DNA from: Symsagittifera roscoffensis
Taxonomy: Eukaryota; Xenacoelomorpha; Acoela; Convolutidae
Assembly (NCBI RefSeq): GCF_963678635.1
Contig: NC_087064.1
Span: forward strand, 42,790,411 to 42,854,410
Reading direction: 5' to 3'
DNA: 64,000 nt
Made by a program: the position numbers and the translations under genes. Numbering within the stretch: the first letter of the stretch is position 1; every line of letters begins with the position of its first letter. The notes beneath the pieces were generated by a model that had not been told where the DNA came from, searched no databases, and worked only from the letters and a program-made list of their open reading frames with translations. Positions 62,241 through 64,000 of this stretch are shown here, in pieces.

Positions 62241-64000
62241 GAGTACAGAACTCAGGACAGTACACTGGATTATTGCTTTTTCTAGTGGTTAATTATCACC
62301 TCAACTGACTACAGCGCTAAAATTTCCATAATCCATTTTAGACTGAGGAGATGCAATGACTGGTGTGTATCCAACAAAATAAAATATTCACCAAAATTTT
62401 GCACTCAAATATTTCCGGTTTTAGCGCTTCCTATCAGAACGTCATTGTGGAAAAAGTATGCAAATTAAAACAACCTGGTTCAGTAGTGAGAATAAAACTT
62501 TGCTTAAGTTCAATGCATCTTCACTGTTTTTGAAATAGTTCGGTAATCATACAGGTAGAACTTGTGGACGACAGCTGAATCATTTGTCTTGAAGATCAGT
62601 GCAGTTTTTTGTAATGAAAAGTTCGAACATGTAGTCGAATCAGCAGCGTCAAAAATGTGATGCGTGTTTTGTTAAGGGACTACAATTGAGTTCTCCCGCC
62701 ACGCACATAAAAAGGAGAGAGGGTTGATCTCGCTCGAGGATTCAAATCTGCAAGAACGTTCTTTCAGTATCGGCTGAAACGTCAGTGTAAGAGTACAAAA
62801 TTAGGATTTTACAGATAACCCGAATGAAGTAAGGGAATTCTCGGGTAAATCCGGGTTAACTTTGATGCTTCACTGAGGACACGGCACATCACCGGATGAT
62901 GCGTGAACTACCATTCACAGTGTGCTCGTGCAGTGAGATCATGTGGGCGCAAAACTTCACAGTTCCGTTCTCCTTGCCATCTCTAACAGTTTTTGTTCAA
63001 TTTGTTTTTGTGGAGCGACGGATTTTTTTTTCAATTTTTCTAACGATTCGAAAAGTGCCAATGAAAAAAATATTTGGCAAGCTCTTTTCAGTTTCACTGC
63101 TAAGCATTTTCTTGATTCATCTTTCACCATTGTGAATTTTTTTTTCCATTGTTGATGAAGCTTTTTTGTCAGCGGTGGAAACCGTGTCTTCCTTTTGGGT
63201 AAGCTCTATACGACTCCAACTCATACCATGTTCTAGTTTGAGTAATTCGAGAAGTATTTTCAACAATACATTAAAGTACGATCAAATTGTGCCACTTGAC
63301 GGAGGCAAGGCACCACTAACGACCCAAGTACGGCGGGTGTTGGATGCCTGCGCTTTACAAGAGCGGCCGATACCCAAGAGTGCATAAAAGCGGTATGAAT
63401 TTGAATTAGACAAAACGGCAAGTGATGCGGTTGGCTAAAGACCTTTAGTTGTTTCGTTAGCAAGGATGGTCACGTTAGCAAGAATGATTCCAACTCTTGA
63501 TGGCGAATCATCTTTAATTTTCTCGTCTGACGAGAAATTTTTATCTGTTCCATGAATAAGCACATTGTGAGTGCTTTCGCAGTCTAGTTTTGAGCATTTT
63601 CTGGCTTTGGGCAATATCAAAAACTAAGGTTGGTTGCTTGTAAACAAGCAATCCAAAGATTTTACACGGCAGCATACTAGACTTGTTGTGTGACAGTTTT
63701 TACTTTTTATCCGGTAAAATGCCAGGGAGCCTGTTGTTTTTTGCACAAAGAGTAGAGAGGGAGTTTGAACATATCTTTAATCGTGCTAATTACTTTAGTA
63801 ATGTTTGCAAATAAAGTAGCAGCTACTTTCGACTTGACGTAATTTCGTCGATTTTACTTTTAGGTTTACGACCTTAATCTCTCATGATCTCCCGCCTTTT
63901 CCTTGAGACACTTATTGAGTTTGAACCAAGTTGCTTCGTGCCAGTGATTCCTAACAGTGTGCATTAACCACGCCTTCCTGATGATTGGGGTATAGTTGCT
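62241..64000. other. nothing firmly recognised
   Basis: The part to about 62.7 kb may be the decayed reverse-transcriptase end of the BEL/Pao element (a KFYLYDY-like stretch near 62560 on the minus strand recalls FYVDD). Beyond that, plus-strand frames at 62896-63155 and 63166-63387 show no family motif. Confidence 0.3.

Overview
The window is genomic DNA from an AT-rich invertebrate animal; I cannot name the species. It contains a spliced GOSR1 (GS28) gene, many GT-AG introns, BEL/Pao and Ty3/gypsy LTR retrotransposon remnants, several non-LTR reverse transcriptases, and DNA transposons of TA-target, hAT-like and Polinton-like types. BEL/Pao elements are known from metazoans, which supports an animal. 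There is no bacterial operon structure. Most of the 64 kb is intron, intergenic DNA and nested mobile elements.

Layout. 1-3.3 kb: the 5' part of a well-preserved LTR retrotransposon on the minus strand, with three gag/gag-pol frames and two CCHC zinc knuckles, running off the left edge. 3.7-8.3 kb: its leader, then repeats (a 185-bp hairpin repeat, a CGGAGGGT-motif field and two diverged 1.5-kb tandem units). 8.3-14.1 kb: decayed non-LTR retroelements on both strands. 14.7-15.7 kb: the three-exon GOSR1 gene, plus strand. 16-31 kb: long T-rich DNA with a family of TA-flanked snap-back MITEs, a 160-bp satellite, a second MITE type with a GC-rich core, and a 1.1-kb dispersed repeat.

31.08-43.20 kb holds the main discovery. 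It is a 12.1-kb DNA element bounded by a 6-bp target duplication (ATAGAC), starting with AG, with terminal inverted repeats of about 3.5 kb and a roughly 4.3-kb core. It sits inside an older MITE. The repeats carry a C2H2-type zinc-finger ORF. The core carries an unrecognised ORF with a duplicated C-terminus, an acidic ORF, and an array of canonical CCAAT (NF-Y-type) boxes spaced 54 bp apart. No DNA polymerase or integrase was seen, so it looks like a non-autonomous or degenerate relative of Polinton/Maverick elements.

27-58.3 kb, plus strand: short exons with strong splice signals and matching phases at 26.96, 43.55, 46.74, 47.37 and 58.10 kb appear to form one very long gene that I do not recognise. 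Its introns hold the large element, a foldback repeat, LINE remnants, two simple-repeat fields, a Ty3/gypsy pol pseudogene (51.7-54.3 kb) and a hAT-type MITE. 59.7-62.2 kb holds 20-bp iterons, a tRNA-like SINE fragment and a BEL/Pao pol remnant on the minus strand. The last 1.8 kb shows nothing I can support.

All splice models, homology statements and repeat boundaries come from reading the sequence by eye. No database search or alignment was run.
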